Source: Dipetalonema caudispina
Lineage: Eukaryota > Nematoda > Chromadorea > Rhabditida > Onchocercidae
Direction of reading: 5' to 3'
Length of the DNA: 64,000 nt
Assembly (NCBI GenBank): GCA_013365325.1
Contig: JABVXV010000038.1
Location: 186,001 to 250,000 of the forward strand
The number at the start of each line of letters is the position of its first letter. Within the stretch, counting starts at the first letter, position 1. Of this stretch, positions 51,701 through 64,000 are shown piece by piece. The notes under the pieces are model-generated. The model worked only from the letters and a program-made list of their open reading frames with translations. It was not told the origin of the DNA and did not search any database. The position numbers and the translations under genes are program-made.

Positions 51701-54700
51701 GATAAGATTACAAAGTACCAACAAGCAATTTTTCATTTTTTAAAGAATAACTGTTCACAATAAAATCATTTCTTTCCCGAATAAACATTTAATTTATGTT
51801 TACTTTGCGGATTGAAAATGCGGGAAGTGATAAATGGAAAATAAAATGTTTTTCACAGCAATATATTTGTATTTCAGATTCTTTTTTTTTTGTCTTTTTT
51901 TTCCTACATTTCTAGGGAAACTGAAGAAATTCGTCACTTGAGAGTTCATTCGATGAGTTTATTGGGTGATGAAATTAATTTCTCTCTGTGCTTTTCTTTT
52001 TTCCAGTACAGTGGAAAAATAATTGCTTTATTATTAGGAAAATTAGGTAAACAATTCTCGGATACTACATACAAATGGAAAAGATAGTAGCCTGGATAAC
52101 CGGTTAGTTGATCAAGTTTGAACAATTCAGTACCTAACAACTTAGTAGTGAAGTATAATTTTTGAAATGGCTTTTTTTTTTTGGATAGAAAAAGCGAATT
52201 GGTACAGTATGTAAAGCTATTTTAGCAAAAATATTAAAATTCAGATTCCAGTTGCATCATAATTTGATTGAAATAAATGGCAGAATTTTTTTTCGGAGTT
52301 CTATATTAGACCACATGAGGCATAAAGTTGCACAACGTACAGATCACGCACCGATTGCACCGATAACGTTGATATCCTGATATTAAGGGACGCATGATCT
52401 TGTACTGATAACTGAAAAATCGTGGTGATTCTTGCAATTTCGCAACTTTGCAGTTCAAAATGACCTCCGCAAAGTTAAATAATGCGGTGCATAGCAATAA
52501 ATTACTGACCATTAATTGAGGTTAGGTAATAGAAGGATATGAGTAGTGAAACTTCAAAACAACAATTTGGAAAGAACAGAATGAGTTTTGAAATTTTCAT
52601 TGATCTAATTAAAATTTTACAATGAATCATATGAAGCCATTCACTCTTTCTTATCATCAAGCATAACGATCAGTGAAACGAATTCAACTATATGGAAAAT
52701 TAATTTTAAATTTAGCAGTCGAACAGGTCAAGATTTTAAGAAACATATCAAAAGTTTTAGTTCCTTATATTATTTGCATAAGATAGTACTAACATTCTTG
52801 AAATCCATTTATTGGATCTCTTCTACATTGCGCATTCTTGTAATCATACCATTTCGACATTTAATGAAATTGCTGCAATTGATAGATAAACATTAATCGT
52901 AATATTTGCAATTATGTTTTATTTTAAAATTAAAAAATTCTTCTTTTACTTCGATTAACACATTTACATTCATCGTTGTAGCATTTCTCAACAACCGTAA
53001 AACTAAACTTCACTTAGATTAATAATTGAATTGAATACAAATAACTCATCCGCTTACTTTTCCTATCACAAATAAAACATATCAATGCTGAAAAAAGTAT
53101 TAAAAAAAAATCTATGAAATTTTTCATTGTCATTTTCTGTTAGAAATAACAATGAAGAAATAATTGTAAAAAATTTCACCATATTTAATCATCAATTGTT
53201 GATTTGAGGAATGAATTGTTAGGATGAATATGAATTCAGGATTTAACTTATATAAACATTCAGGAAAAAGAAGGCCATTTCTGATAACCACGCCTTCCTC
53301 ATTACCACCGTAATCCAAATTATTTCCGTCATATTACACCAGACATATTTTCATCTTATAGACTATTCCAGAATAAGGTATCCCTACTATTTACCTCTTT
53401 TTCATTCATTTTTAAGAAATCTTCCTTTCTCTCATATTTTGTATTGAAAAAAAAAAAAAAAAAAAAAGTGAAATTTCCTTTGCTGTTTCAAGATTGATAA
53501 CAAATAATTGTTATGAAATAAAGGAATCAATTAATTCATGTAATAATTATTTCAATTGAAGATTGTAAATTGTAAATTATTATGAGTAAATTCAAATTAT
53601 CATAGCTAAGCTTAATTATTATAATTAAATCCATAGATTATTATAGCTAGATTCAATTATTACCAAACAAAAAAAAAAAATAAACTTTAAACTTTAATCT
53701 AAGAAAATGTTGAAATAAAGAAGTGAAAGAGTTACAAAGTTTAGAATGAACATATAAATGGAATTAGCAAACAGTTTCGGAAATCGACTTGAAGATACGG
53801 TGATTGATAAATGAAATTTACACTCAACTCCATCTATATGATGATATTTTTTTATGGATTTCTTTTTTTGTAAATTAATTTTCAGATTTTAGTTTTTATT
53901 TTTGTAAAAAAAATAAAAAACTTTTTTTTTTTTTTTCAATAGGAACAATATAACCATTGAAAAGATATCATTAGATTTTTGTTTCTTTTGGATTTATTTA
54001 CAAATTATTGACCAATAAACAAATAAGTACAAAGTAAAACGAAATTTGACAAATAACTTTTTGAATTTTCTTTGACAAATTAGCAAACCATTTAGTTGTT
54101 GTTTCCACTATTCGTACATTTGTTTGGATAACTGACTTCTTCTCATATAAAAATGTTATTTTTTTCTTCCTCCTTCTCCTTTGTCTCTCTCCTTCCATTA
54201 ATTAAGTAACTCCAAATTAAATTTTTTTTTTCTTTTAACAATTTATTCTGATTTAATTCATTTTTATTTAAAATCAAACTTTTCTCCTTTTTTTCCTCAT
54301 TTCTTTTTTCATCTTTCATATTTGAAAGAGAAAATTTCTTGCAATAACAATTGTCTTAGATTGAAAAATGATTGGATAATAAATATTAGATTAGTGAAAA
54401 GCGAAAAATGAAGAAACAGAGAAAACTTTTTTACTGTTTATTCGATCTTTTTTTCCTACATTATATATTTTGCATACGAGTTTCAAATGAAATCTAAAAG
54501 GTAATTTTCAGGTGTAAAATTGAAATTGCTTAAGAAAATAGCGGGAAAAAATTTTTCCATCTATAATTTGATATTGTCAGATAACCGAAACAGTGAAATA
54601 ATGAAGACGAACTATTAAAAATCTAATTATCTTTAAGAAGAAGAAGGAGAAAAAGAAGAAGAAGAGGACGACAACGACGAAGAAGAAGAGGAAGTACTGA

Positions 54701-54766
54701 AAAATTCGAAATTATGCCGTTCAAAAATGTGAAATCATCACTATTACTATCATTATCAGTTCTGTT
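46381..54766. other. Gene-poor head-to-head region between the peptide gene and TIKI (8 kb)
   Basis: Both flanking genes start outward from this stretch. It is extremely AT-rich with many homopolymers (A run 47830-47859, T run 48717-48748, others). There is a perfect short inverted repeat TTTTGAGG...CCTCAAAA near 46827-46851, a coding-like open segment at 51915-52087, and a more GC-rich island at 52310-52512. A purine tract (54635-54694) lies just before the TIKI start. No complete gene model could be made. Confidence 0.45.
54635..54694. repeat. GAA/GAC-rich purine tract upstream of TIKI
   Basis: Imperfect AAG, GAG and GAC triplets over about 60 bases, ending about 70 bases before the TIKI start codon. 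Untranslated in the model. Confidence 0.8.
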
Positions 54767-57700
54767 ATGAAAATTCTGCAGTACCAATTACTGCTGATGT
54801 TTCAATTGGCTTACACACATCATTTGCAAATTTCTTGCAAAAATACTGATCAGGTTAGTTACTTTGTTTTATTTTAAGTTTTAATTTTATTTGCATTTTA
54901 TCATCTTTAACTTTCAATTTGCACTTACTGCAATTGTTAAGTTTCAAAAATGTCGGCAGCTCTCAACTTTCTAAATATATAATCAATAATTATATTATAA
55001 TTTACTTCAATATCGAGCTTTTTTTTGGTCATATAACACTGTTATTTATAAAATTTTAAACATAGTTAAATAAAATTAATTTCGAAATTGAAATTAAAAG
55101 CATTTAGAACCATTTTTTGCTTACTAAAATTAGACCTAGAAGGAAATTGATATCAACCCATCATTTATGTAACTTTGTGATGAATAAACTGTAACGTAAT
55201 GAAAGAAAAATGTCAAATTTCTTCCAAACCGCAAATTACTTCATCTAAAAGGTAATTCAAGTCGATAGATTTTTCTTTTTTTCTTTTTTTTTTTTATGTA
55301 ATTGATAAAATTGCAAATTTTAGTTGAAAATTTCAAATTTATTACAACATTGTTGAAAATAGCTGTTCCAATTTATTTCTGTTCTAATTTTGTTATAAAA
55401 AAGCGAAAAAAAAAAAGGTGAAAAAAAGTGAAGGAATATGTTGGATAAAAAAGATATTGACGAATTTTGAAAGCACATTCAAAATTGCTTCGTTGAATTG
55501 AATTATTCTACAACAATCTCTTGAAACTCTTTACTTTTCAAGCTTTTTTTTTTTTTTTTTTTTTTTTTCTTTGCATGAGACAAAATAATTTGTTATCCTT
55601 TTTAGGTGCACAAAAAATCGATCTTCTTATGGTCAGTTGAACGAAATAATATTATTGAGGGTTATATGTTCGGAACAATTCATGTACCATTTACTGAAGT
55701 TTGGGAACAAGGTAAGCTGATGAAATTTCAGCGAATTTTTTTTATTACCATTTCCAGGAAATTTCAAATTTTATAAAATTTGGATTCTTCATATTTCGTT
55801 GTCAAAAACAATTGCTAAATCATTCCAATGAACATGAGTTGGAAATTTCTTTTGAAATTATGCATTTGTTTATATACAAATTTATTGGATTAATTTAAGC
55901 CTAAAAACTTAATTGACTTAATCAGTAGACTTCTTAGGCTTCTGTAATTACAGTTAAACATGAATAGTGCTAGTTAAATACAATAAATTATAAGTTTTCA
56001 TACATGGTGTTGTTATTGTCAAATAAGATAAGACTAATAATTGGTTGTAATGGATAGCAATCTTTTGAATAGAGATAAACATTTCAAAAAAAAAAAAAAA
56101 AATGTTCAATCTTTCCCTTAACCATTTTAATCATATCAATTGTATTTGCACATTTCTGCAATCAATTAATGCATCGTAAACATCGAAAATATTTCGTTGC
56201 AATTAAAAATTGCAATTATAAATGCATTACTTGCCAAAAATGAATTGTCAAATTATTCTTTCACTAATTGATAAATCTTTCAATTCACAATTCACATGAA
56301 ATGATAGAGCATGCAGAATGCAGTAATGAGCATAGTAGCATGCAGAAGTCATAACATAACAAAGAAGGCGAAAAATTGATAGAAAGGCTTTTAAATGATG
56401 TCCTATTGGATTGTCCCCTCCATTAAAATTGAAAAAGCATTTCGTTATGGGTTCTCGCCCGATCGAGAATAATAAATCCTTGAGTAAAAGCAATCGTTTT
56501 AGTTGTTGTAATAGTTGTGACCGTTGAAGTAGAAGTTGAAGTAATAGCAGTTATGGCAAAACCCATTGTGATCTTTTAGGAAGTAATTGCTCGGTACCTA
56601 AAATACGTATTCCATTTTCCTCTTCTTCTCCCCGCTCCCTCCCGATATCCCCGTTTGCGTCTTTTCATTTGCCTAATTGTTTCCATAATTTCACTTCCTT
56701 TTTCCTTCTTCACTTGTTAGGACCATAATAATTCCTTCATTTTATCACTACTCTCCCTTATAACATTTGCAAAATTTGCATGAATTAAATTGCTTTACTT
56801 TTTTTTATTTATTACCTTTGCAAAATTTTTGCTACATTCTTTATAAACAAGCAAATTTTTTGAGAATTTCTTTCTTTCAAATTAAAATTTTATACTATTA
56901 AATGTAATAAATTTTAAACAAAATATTTCCCAAATAAAAGGAAAACTTATATTCCAAATAGGAAAAAAAAAACAACAAAAAACTGTCATCTTAAATGATT
57001 GTAAAATCCGTTTTCCGTAATTTTATAAATAATAAAATTCAACAAAATCATCGTAACGTCAGCAAAATATTTGTACATTTCAAAAATTTAAGCAACAACT
57101 GAATTAAAAATCTACTAAAAGTATAACTTAATCATATCAATAGTGAACATATGAGCAAAATAGTCTTATCAATTCTTAATATTAAATTAAATTAAATTTT
57201 AATAATAACCTTAAATACCAAGTTTGAACAACATGATTTCATACCAACAAGAAATAATCATATTTTATTGAACCAATGCATTTCGAATCAGTATCCTCGA
57301 TACATATTATTTGGTTACAGTATCGGAAAAAGTTAAAACAGCATTTGCACGATCAGATTCAGTCGTTTTTGAATTGGATCTTTACAATGCAAATACGATC
57401 GAACGACTATCGGAATGTAAAAACATTCCGGATGGTGGTACAGTGAAGGATTATTTGTCACCCAGATTATATCTAAGGCTGGAACATTGTATATACTTTA
57501 ATTTTTGTCTACAATTTTTCATTATCAAAATTTCAGCTCCATAAATGTCAAATAATCGCAAGTGATTGTCCCATTTTAAAGAATTAGAGTAGTAGAGATT
57601 ATTTTTGATAGAAATATTAAAATGAAAATTAAAATAAACCCTAGAAATTGACATTTTCTCAAGTTAAAATTAAACTTAAAGTAAAGTGAACTTTTTAATT

Positions 57701-60700
57701 CTTCCAACTTTGAAGCATTTGTTAAAATTCTACTCTTTTTTTTTTCGGTCTCAATAATCTTAAATTTATCATAAAAAGGTAGTAGTAGTACACAGAATTT
57801 AAAATAAATACAGGTAACATAGGTAAAACTCCAAGTATTCAAACAATGTCTGAATGATTCAATCGATAATTTGTCGTCGATATGAAATATTCGCTATTAC
57901 CTATTATATTGTAGCCGTAGAAAAATCACTGAAAAATGGATTAGCTGTAAAAATCACTAAAGTGAACATGAAGTCTAAACAAATCATTTTATTAGTGAAC
58001 GAGACAGGGTTTTTTGAATTTCAGTAAAATTAAATCGGAATTTGGTGAAGAAGAAAGAAAGAGAGACAAAAATGAAAAAAAAAAAAAAAAAAATTACTTT
58101 ATTTGAAAGCAATTTAATGAGATCGTGATATTAGATTAAGATAAAAATAGACTTAAAGATAAGCAAATTTTCAGGTTTTGAGACTGAAACAGTTCCAATG
58201 AAAAAGATTACCAATAAAAATTTATCAACGAAAAAAAAAAAAAAAAAAGGGACGGAATTTATTTCGAAACTTATCAAACGATATTATATGATTTAAAAAA
58301 AAATATTATAATGCTTGAAGAAAAAACAACTGAGTATTCAATTACTAACAAACTGATTAGTTTCCTATAATTCCGGATAATCCATTCGTTGAGGATGAAT
58401 TCCGGAATGAATTGAGATGATAAATTTCTAGCGAACAAATCTATTTTACTAAATTTGAAAGCTTTTACTAAAGTATTTAATTAATTTACAAAAAAAAAAA
58501 AAAGAAAAAATATTGAGATATGAGAATCTATCGGAATCGATTTGAAAGACAATATGATCGGAACGAAAACTTACAGTCCGGATCAGAAACCAGAAATCGT
58601 TCCCGACATATGTTTCGAAATATTGTCGGTAAGTCTCAAAATTCATGAATTCATATAACGAAGTAATTGTTGCTTTTATTCTATTCATGTTTTATTTACA
58701 TAGCAAATAAAACGCGAGAAAAATGATGTTAACAAGTATAGCATTAGATGGACATTTTTTGCATTACTGTTTACTCATTTATGTTATTTTTTTTAAATGG
58801 TAAAAAGATATCTTACTGCAAGGTAAATATCATTGTTTACCCTCTGACCTCATTAAGATAATTATTTGTGGACAACAAATTTGATATATTTTCTGAAAGA
58901 TAAGTTGAAAAATAATGCTGTTACACGGTAGCATTAAAATATGTTATCAATAAAAATTTGTTGAATTCAATCAAAATTTTATCATTTAAAAATTATGCAA
59001 TGGTTTTTTTTTTTTTTTTTTTTTATTTTCTTTCTTTCTTTCTTTCAGAAGGATGGGAACGACGACGACCGGTTTGGTTATTATTCCTGTTGTATCAGCT
59101 AAGTGAAAAATATCTCTATCGGGAGCATACACCAATGCTTGATCTATTCCTCGCTCAATATGCTCTTGAACTTAACAAAAAACTTTATTCAATTGAAACT
59201 GCTACTGAGGTTAGACTTCTTTTTTTTTTTTTTCTATATATTCCAGAATTTTGATCAATTCTAAAGTTCAATTTTAAACACTTAATCAGTAGTTAACTAT
59301 AATTTATTATGTCAGGTTAACTTTTTCTTCTTGAATCTTTTCAATCCCTCAAATTTACTAAATGAAAAGAATTTCTTTTTTTTTTTTTTCATCAACATTT
59401 TAGGTAAAAAGGAATCATTATTTATCTGTGTTTGTTGCACTCTAACCTCATTTAGTGTAATTTTTCGACAATTAACAAGCACATTTTAGTAGAAATAATT
59501 ACTCATCCAAAAGTTTTCCATCAAATTTATGTAATTCATATGTATGTTTCAATTTTTAAAAAATCAAACAACATTAGTAATTCTTTATTAAACGATAGAT
59601 TGAGTTATTTTTATTTTTAGCAATGTAATCCGCTCCGTTCAGTACGTATGGATCAGGTTAGTGGAATTTTTGAAAATTTTCTGAATTCATAATTATAAAA
59701 GATATTGTATGTCTAATAGTAACTGGTGAAGTGAAATATTAAAATGAAATCTTCTGGCAATTTTTATCAATTAATTTAATCGAAATTTTGCTATTTTAAG
59801 AAGTATTTTCGAAATTATCGAGTAGAATATCATCCATCGTTTTCTAAAATGAAATAAATAAATCAAAATTAACAACAAAAATCTCACGAATTTCAACATT
59901 TTAAATGCTCAGTGCTTACATCTTATTCAATGCCTTTTCTTATCAAATAGTTTATTCGAAATTTCATTTTAAGTTCGTCACTAATTATACAATTTAAATA
60001 TATATAATGATGTGTAATTACGAAAATGATTGAGACAGTTGGATAATTATTGTGCAAACAATTCTGAATTTTTGTATACAAGCAATTAATTTATTAGTAA
60101 TTAAAGTGGACACTATTACAGTACATTAGTATTCACACGGAGATATTTGAATGCACGAGCAGATGTCAAAATTCTTACGATCACTTTGCTTGTTTAATTA
60201 TTTTAACCTTTAACCTTTTGGTGAAATATTTCAGAGGTTGATACTTATATCATGCAAATGAAATAAAAAAATGTGGCTTGTTAGATTTCATCATCTTTAT
60301 CATTCTATTTTGTCATTTATTGATTGATCTGTTGTCAACATTTGATCCGTCGATTGCGATACTTTAACTGTTGCAATGAATTTCAAAGAAAACAATTCTT
60401 TTCGCATCATTCAACGAATCGATTAATATTAAGAACTTGGTATCATACTGATGCTGAACTGATAACAACTAAATTATAATTTTTATCAGTTTAACTTCTA
60501 TAACTAAAATATCATTTTCAGTTACTATTTGCGATCAATTATACGCTATCATATCTGGAATTTGAACATAATTTAACGATGACCGGGATTCAATCCAATA
60601 ATAGTGGTATTGTTAATCTAATTAATAGTTACAAGTGTGGCTCATTGGATGAATCTCTGTTCAATACCGATTCCAAACGATTCATTAATCAAGGATTTAG

Positions 60701-62694
60701 TATTACACTGGAACTTGATAGAAAAGCTCAAGAAGTAAAATTGACAGTATTTCATTTCAATTTAATATAATATGATTTAAAAATTTACGGATTACTTTGA
60801 AGTCCTTTTTGAAAGATATTTTTTTTTAATTTAAAAATTGAAAAATTTCAATCTAAAATGTATGCAATATGAATAGAAAAAATTTTATTCCAAAATACTG
60901 AAAAAAAAAAATGCTTTAAAATCCATAAACAATAAATATTGTATTTTAAACTGAAAAAAATTTTACAGATTGACGATCAACTTCGTGAAGATATCATTGA
61001 ACGAAGAAATATTAGAATGGCTGATCGTATCGCCAAATTATTACGATGGAAAGTGGGCAATCAATATTTCTTCGCCTTAGGAGCTGGTAAGATATTTTAG
61101 AGAGAAAATGTTGAAATTAATTATTTATTTGTATTTTTTCTTTTCAAACTAAAATTATTTCAAATAATTTCTATTGGTGAATTTCATAGTTTTTTTTTTT
61201 TTTTTCTTTTCCTGAAATGTACAACACTTACAATTACTCTTCAAATACTAATAATACAATCATTTACATTCATTCATTCACTCATCCATTCATCCATTCA
61301 TCCATTCATTCATTCATTCATTCATTCATATAAGTTCATTCATTAGTTCATTTCATTCATTCATCCATTTATTCAATCACCCATTTATTCACTCATTCAA
61401 CAGTCCATATTCATTCATTTATTAGTCTACCTACCCATTGACACGAAAAAAAAAAAAAAAAAAAAACTCAACGGTATGAGAATTAAGAAATTTATCGGTA
61501 GAGAGTCTTAACCCCAAACATACGACCTTTTCGATATCTCTTATAAAAAAGAAGCTAAGCTACTCTTTCTATAGACGCTTAATAATTAACTTTGACTTCA
61601 TCAAAGAAAGATTAGGACCTAGTTCTATGAAGATTAGATATTTTAACTCTGTTTAGCGTATAATTTAAAAATTATGAAAGCTTCAACAGATAAATTTCCA
61701 GAAAATTATCTAAAATACTGATAATACGTGATTATGCTGATAAGCGTATAAGATGCCTTTCCGGAATGAGATGTTTTAATCTCACTATCGGTTACACTGA
61801 AAGATATGCGTACACGGATCAGTTTTAAAAGTAAGCAGTATTGGACAGAAACAAGAACTGAAACTATGATAAAGTTTTACCCAAAATTTTTATGAAGAAA
61901 AGTCGATAAAGGAAAGAAAGTAGTTGGGCTTTCAGTTTACTATTACTTTTTGCAATTTAAATGACATGCAATTATCCTAATCAGAAATATAGTATAAAAG
62001 TGGGATGATAGTAATGTAGAAATCAATAGAGGATCAAGCTTAATATGTTAGAAATTAAAAATGTTATATGTATTTGTATTAGTGTTAGGACCATTATCAG
62101 TTACCAAAACGTTTTGTAACATCTGAGAGGTATAACGAAATCCTCCCAATCAATGTATACCAGAACTTTCCCAAAAAATCTACCGTCAAATTTACCTATA
62201 TTGTGAGTCATACAAAAATCAGAATATGGCTCCATCTAAAATTTCCAGGTCATTTTTTGGGTCGCAAATCGATTTTGACACTTTTGGAGTCTCACGGATT
62301 CGTCACAAAGGCTATTACGGAAAATGATGAGATTAGGTATTAAATTTTATCATAAAACTCTCTTTCTTTCCATATTTCCCGTGAAAATCCACAAAGCTAA
62401 TAATTTATAAATAGATAGTGCATTTGATAAAGTATGTCATAAAATAAGGATGGCAAACAACGAGGATCATCAGAAACAGTTCAGATGTTTAGCTTTCGGG
62501 AGCACGAGAAAGATAGGCGAGTATACATATTCAATGAGTTATGGGTACGTGACGACAATGTGAAAGCTGATCCAACAATTGATATTATGCTCACGGTGGG
62601 CGAATTATCCAATAGTAGAAGTTCAATCAGGGCAACCCAATCTCAGACCATCATTTTCATCGTGATGATCACAATGTTATTTATCATGTCATAA
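54767..62694 (+). CDS. TIKI: TIKI homologue: TraB-domain metalloprotease, predicted Wnt-inactivating
   Basis: Secreted or surface-anchored protease related to vertebrate TIKI1/2, which clip the N-terminus of Wnt proteins. Exons: 54767-54853, 55606-55711, 57321-57488, 57915-57946, 58577-58628, 59049-59209, 59621-59656, 60522-60734, 60969-61086, 62249-62336, 62493-62694, giving 420 aa with every junction in phase. A signal peptide ([20 protein letters not shown]) is followed by [20 protein letters not shown] (catalytic GxxH, His about 55), [33 protein letters not shown], and the second GxxH block [20 protein letters not shown] near the C-terminus is a TIKI signature. The protein ends in a hydrophobic tail ([15 protein letters not shown]) with no cytoplasmic part, which suits a GPI signal. 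Exons 57915-57946 (32 bases) and 62493 (acceptor after AG) are the weakest choices. Confidence 0.92.
61264..61423. repeat. Imperfect (CATT)n repeat in a TIKI intron
   Basis: CATT units with CATC variants over about 160 bases in the intron between exons 60969-61086 and 62249-62336. Confidence 0.9.
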
Positions 62695-63739
62695 TATGGT
62701 TGTTTCAAATATAATACTCATATGTTACTTCGCATCCATATCATTGATATGAACATCTGCCAAAATATTAATGACATCCAAAGTTTGTTTAACATTTAAA
62801 ACATTCTTGTTATATCACAAGTATGTAAAAATTTCATGATTAAATCTGCGAGATATCTTCTAAGTAAAACGAAAAAGCAGAAGGAATTTGGATTATCTTA
62901 GGATATGTTTTAACAATCGTGAAGGTTATGATGACTGTGAACTGGTTAACCCAAAGCACTTGCAAAGCAAAGGAAAAAATCACCAAAATCCTTCCTTTCT
63001 TTATTTGTAAATTAAAAATAAAAAAAAAAAAAATGAAAATATGGCCGCTAACAATGCATGATATTTCACTATCGGACTTCCTCTATTTCGACTCCCTCAT
63101 TATCTCCTCAAAACATACGTAAAATGACACCGCCTAAGGAGATTTCTTTTATCAAAGAGACCCAAACTCATATATACAACCGGAGTTAACGGTAGAGATT
63201 GTATTCATACTCTAGTTTAACCGGATTTGACAAGGATCAGAAAAGTAAACATAGCGGAATGTATGGTATCCTTTTGAATTACCACTAATTAATCTGGAAG
63301 TTCTTAGTAATTCAAGAAGATATTGGAGAGTGTTAGTGCTAAAAAATGTTAGTGTTTATGTTAAAACTCATATCTCTTTTTTTCTTCGACAATTTAAAGT
63401 ACTTTCCGCGGTGTAATTCGAAGCATTTTCCTATTAAATTACTGAAAATCTCTAGATTACTTAGTGGCATAAAGTAGATACCTTACAAATATAGTGAAAG
63501 TATGCAGTGAACAATAACACACCGTACTCAAAATATCCAAAGAACTGTGGTAAAAATGAAAGATACTTTGAACTGTTGAAGAAAAAAAGAATAAGTGAGA
63601 GCAAGTACAAATATTGAGCCGAATATTCGCTATTAACGGCCTACCGATAAAAATACTGAGTAATATCAACAAACATTTCTATCTAACGCTTCGAAGACAG
63701 TTGCATAGCCTGAGGATTTTTGGTCCTACAACCGCAGTT
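62695..63739. other. 3' flank of TIKI
   Basis: An AATAAA-like signal lies at 63017-63022 within an A run, a possible end for the TIKI transcript. The rest has fewer homopolymers than the window average but no exon chain that I can support. The minus strand presumably holds the 3' end of the partial gene at 63740. Confidence 0.4.
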
Positions 63740-63802
63740 TTAGATTTTCTTCAGCAAAGCCTTTGCCATCATTGCACCCATCTGCGCAGGTGATGCCGAG
63801 AC
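63740..63802 (-). CDS. Possible last exon of an unidentified gene leaving the window
   Basis: On the minus strand a TATTCAG acceptor (63803-63809) opens a 20-codon segment (VSASPAQMGAMMAKALLKKI) followed by TAA at 63740-63742. The helical, Met- and Lys-rich end looks like the C-terminus of a real protein. The rest of the gene would lie beyond base 64000. The remaining 198 bases upstream show no clear second exon. The protein family is not recognised. Confidence 0.35.
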   Translation of the reverse strand, partial: VSASPAQMGAMMAKALLKKI

Positions 63803-64000
63803 CTGAATATTATAAATACAACAGCCTTTATTTGCAAAATGCCAGTATCAGAAAAACCAAGTCACCCTCGGAAATCAGCCTTCTACAGTGATCCACATAA
63901 CCACATTCATTTTTAACCAACCATTTATTTGCATTTATTCACTCTTCAAGCTATCAATGAATATAGATATTTCTGACACACAACACCTAGAAAAATTCGA

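Noticed and set aside
39000..54700. Long A and T homopolymers as possible retroposon tails
   Set aside because: They occur everywhere in the window, with no target-site duplications or reverse-transcriptase frames next to them.
58449..58688. Minus-strand open frame of 79 codons
   Set aside because: It lies opposite a TIKI exon (58577-58628) that fits in phase and matches the family ([14 protein letters not shown] across the junction).
1..64000. tRNA, rRNA, spliced-leader RNA genes, CRISPR arrays and transposase genes
   Set aside because: I looked for B-box, SL1-like, repeat-spacer and transposase motifs by eye and found none that could be supported; tRNAscan-SE and Rfam scans would be decisive.

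Overview
This window looks like nuclear DNA of a parasitic nematode, most likely a filarial (spirurid) worm. It is very AT-rich and full of long A and T runs. Genes are cut into small exons with strong TTTCAG/TTTTAG acceptors. All nine genes whose start lies in the window have such an acceptor 2 to 20 bases before the start codon, the usual sign of spliced-leader trans-splicing. The proteins are animal proteins with nematode character. I saw no bacterial operons, CRISPR arrays, rRNA or recognisable tRNA genes. The species call is inference.

Layout: (1) 260-6767 holds two mitochondrial amino-acid catabolism genes tail to tail: the 3' part of proline dehydrogenase (+) and a complete glycine C-acetyltransferase (-). 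(2) 8692-15739 holds an SLC41/MgtE-type magnesium transporter (-) and an RNF141-like RING protein (+), which start head to head about 690 bases apart. (3) 18436-27759 holds a long Gln-rich coiled-coil protein that I cannot name with certainty (-), with a WBP2-like GRAM/PPxY protein upstream of it on the same strand. (4) 31785-36147 holds a PRPP-synthetase-associated protein (+). (5) 37330-39185 holds a LAPTM4-like four-pass membrane protein (-). (6) 39-54 kb is a gene-poor stretch whose only convincing gene is a small secreted peptide precursor of the CHH/ITP neuropeptide superfamily (45238-46380, -). (7) 54767-62694 holds a homologue of the TIKI (TraB-domain) Wnt metalloprotease (+). (8) At 63740-63802 there may be the last exon of a further minus-strand gene that runs off the window.

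All nine complete gene models were assembled exon by exon by hand. Each closes in frame through every junction (lengths 421, 554, 221, 853, 233, 361, 234, 125 and 420 aa in window order). That is good internal support, although individual small exons remain predictions. The genes share no single pathway. The most notable contents are the CHH/ITP-type hormone precursor hidden in the gene-poor stretch, the nematode TIKI gene with micro-exons, an intronic pre-miRNA-like hairpin, a probable GC-AG intron, and an unexplained exon-like block at 16.5 kb.
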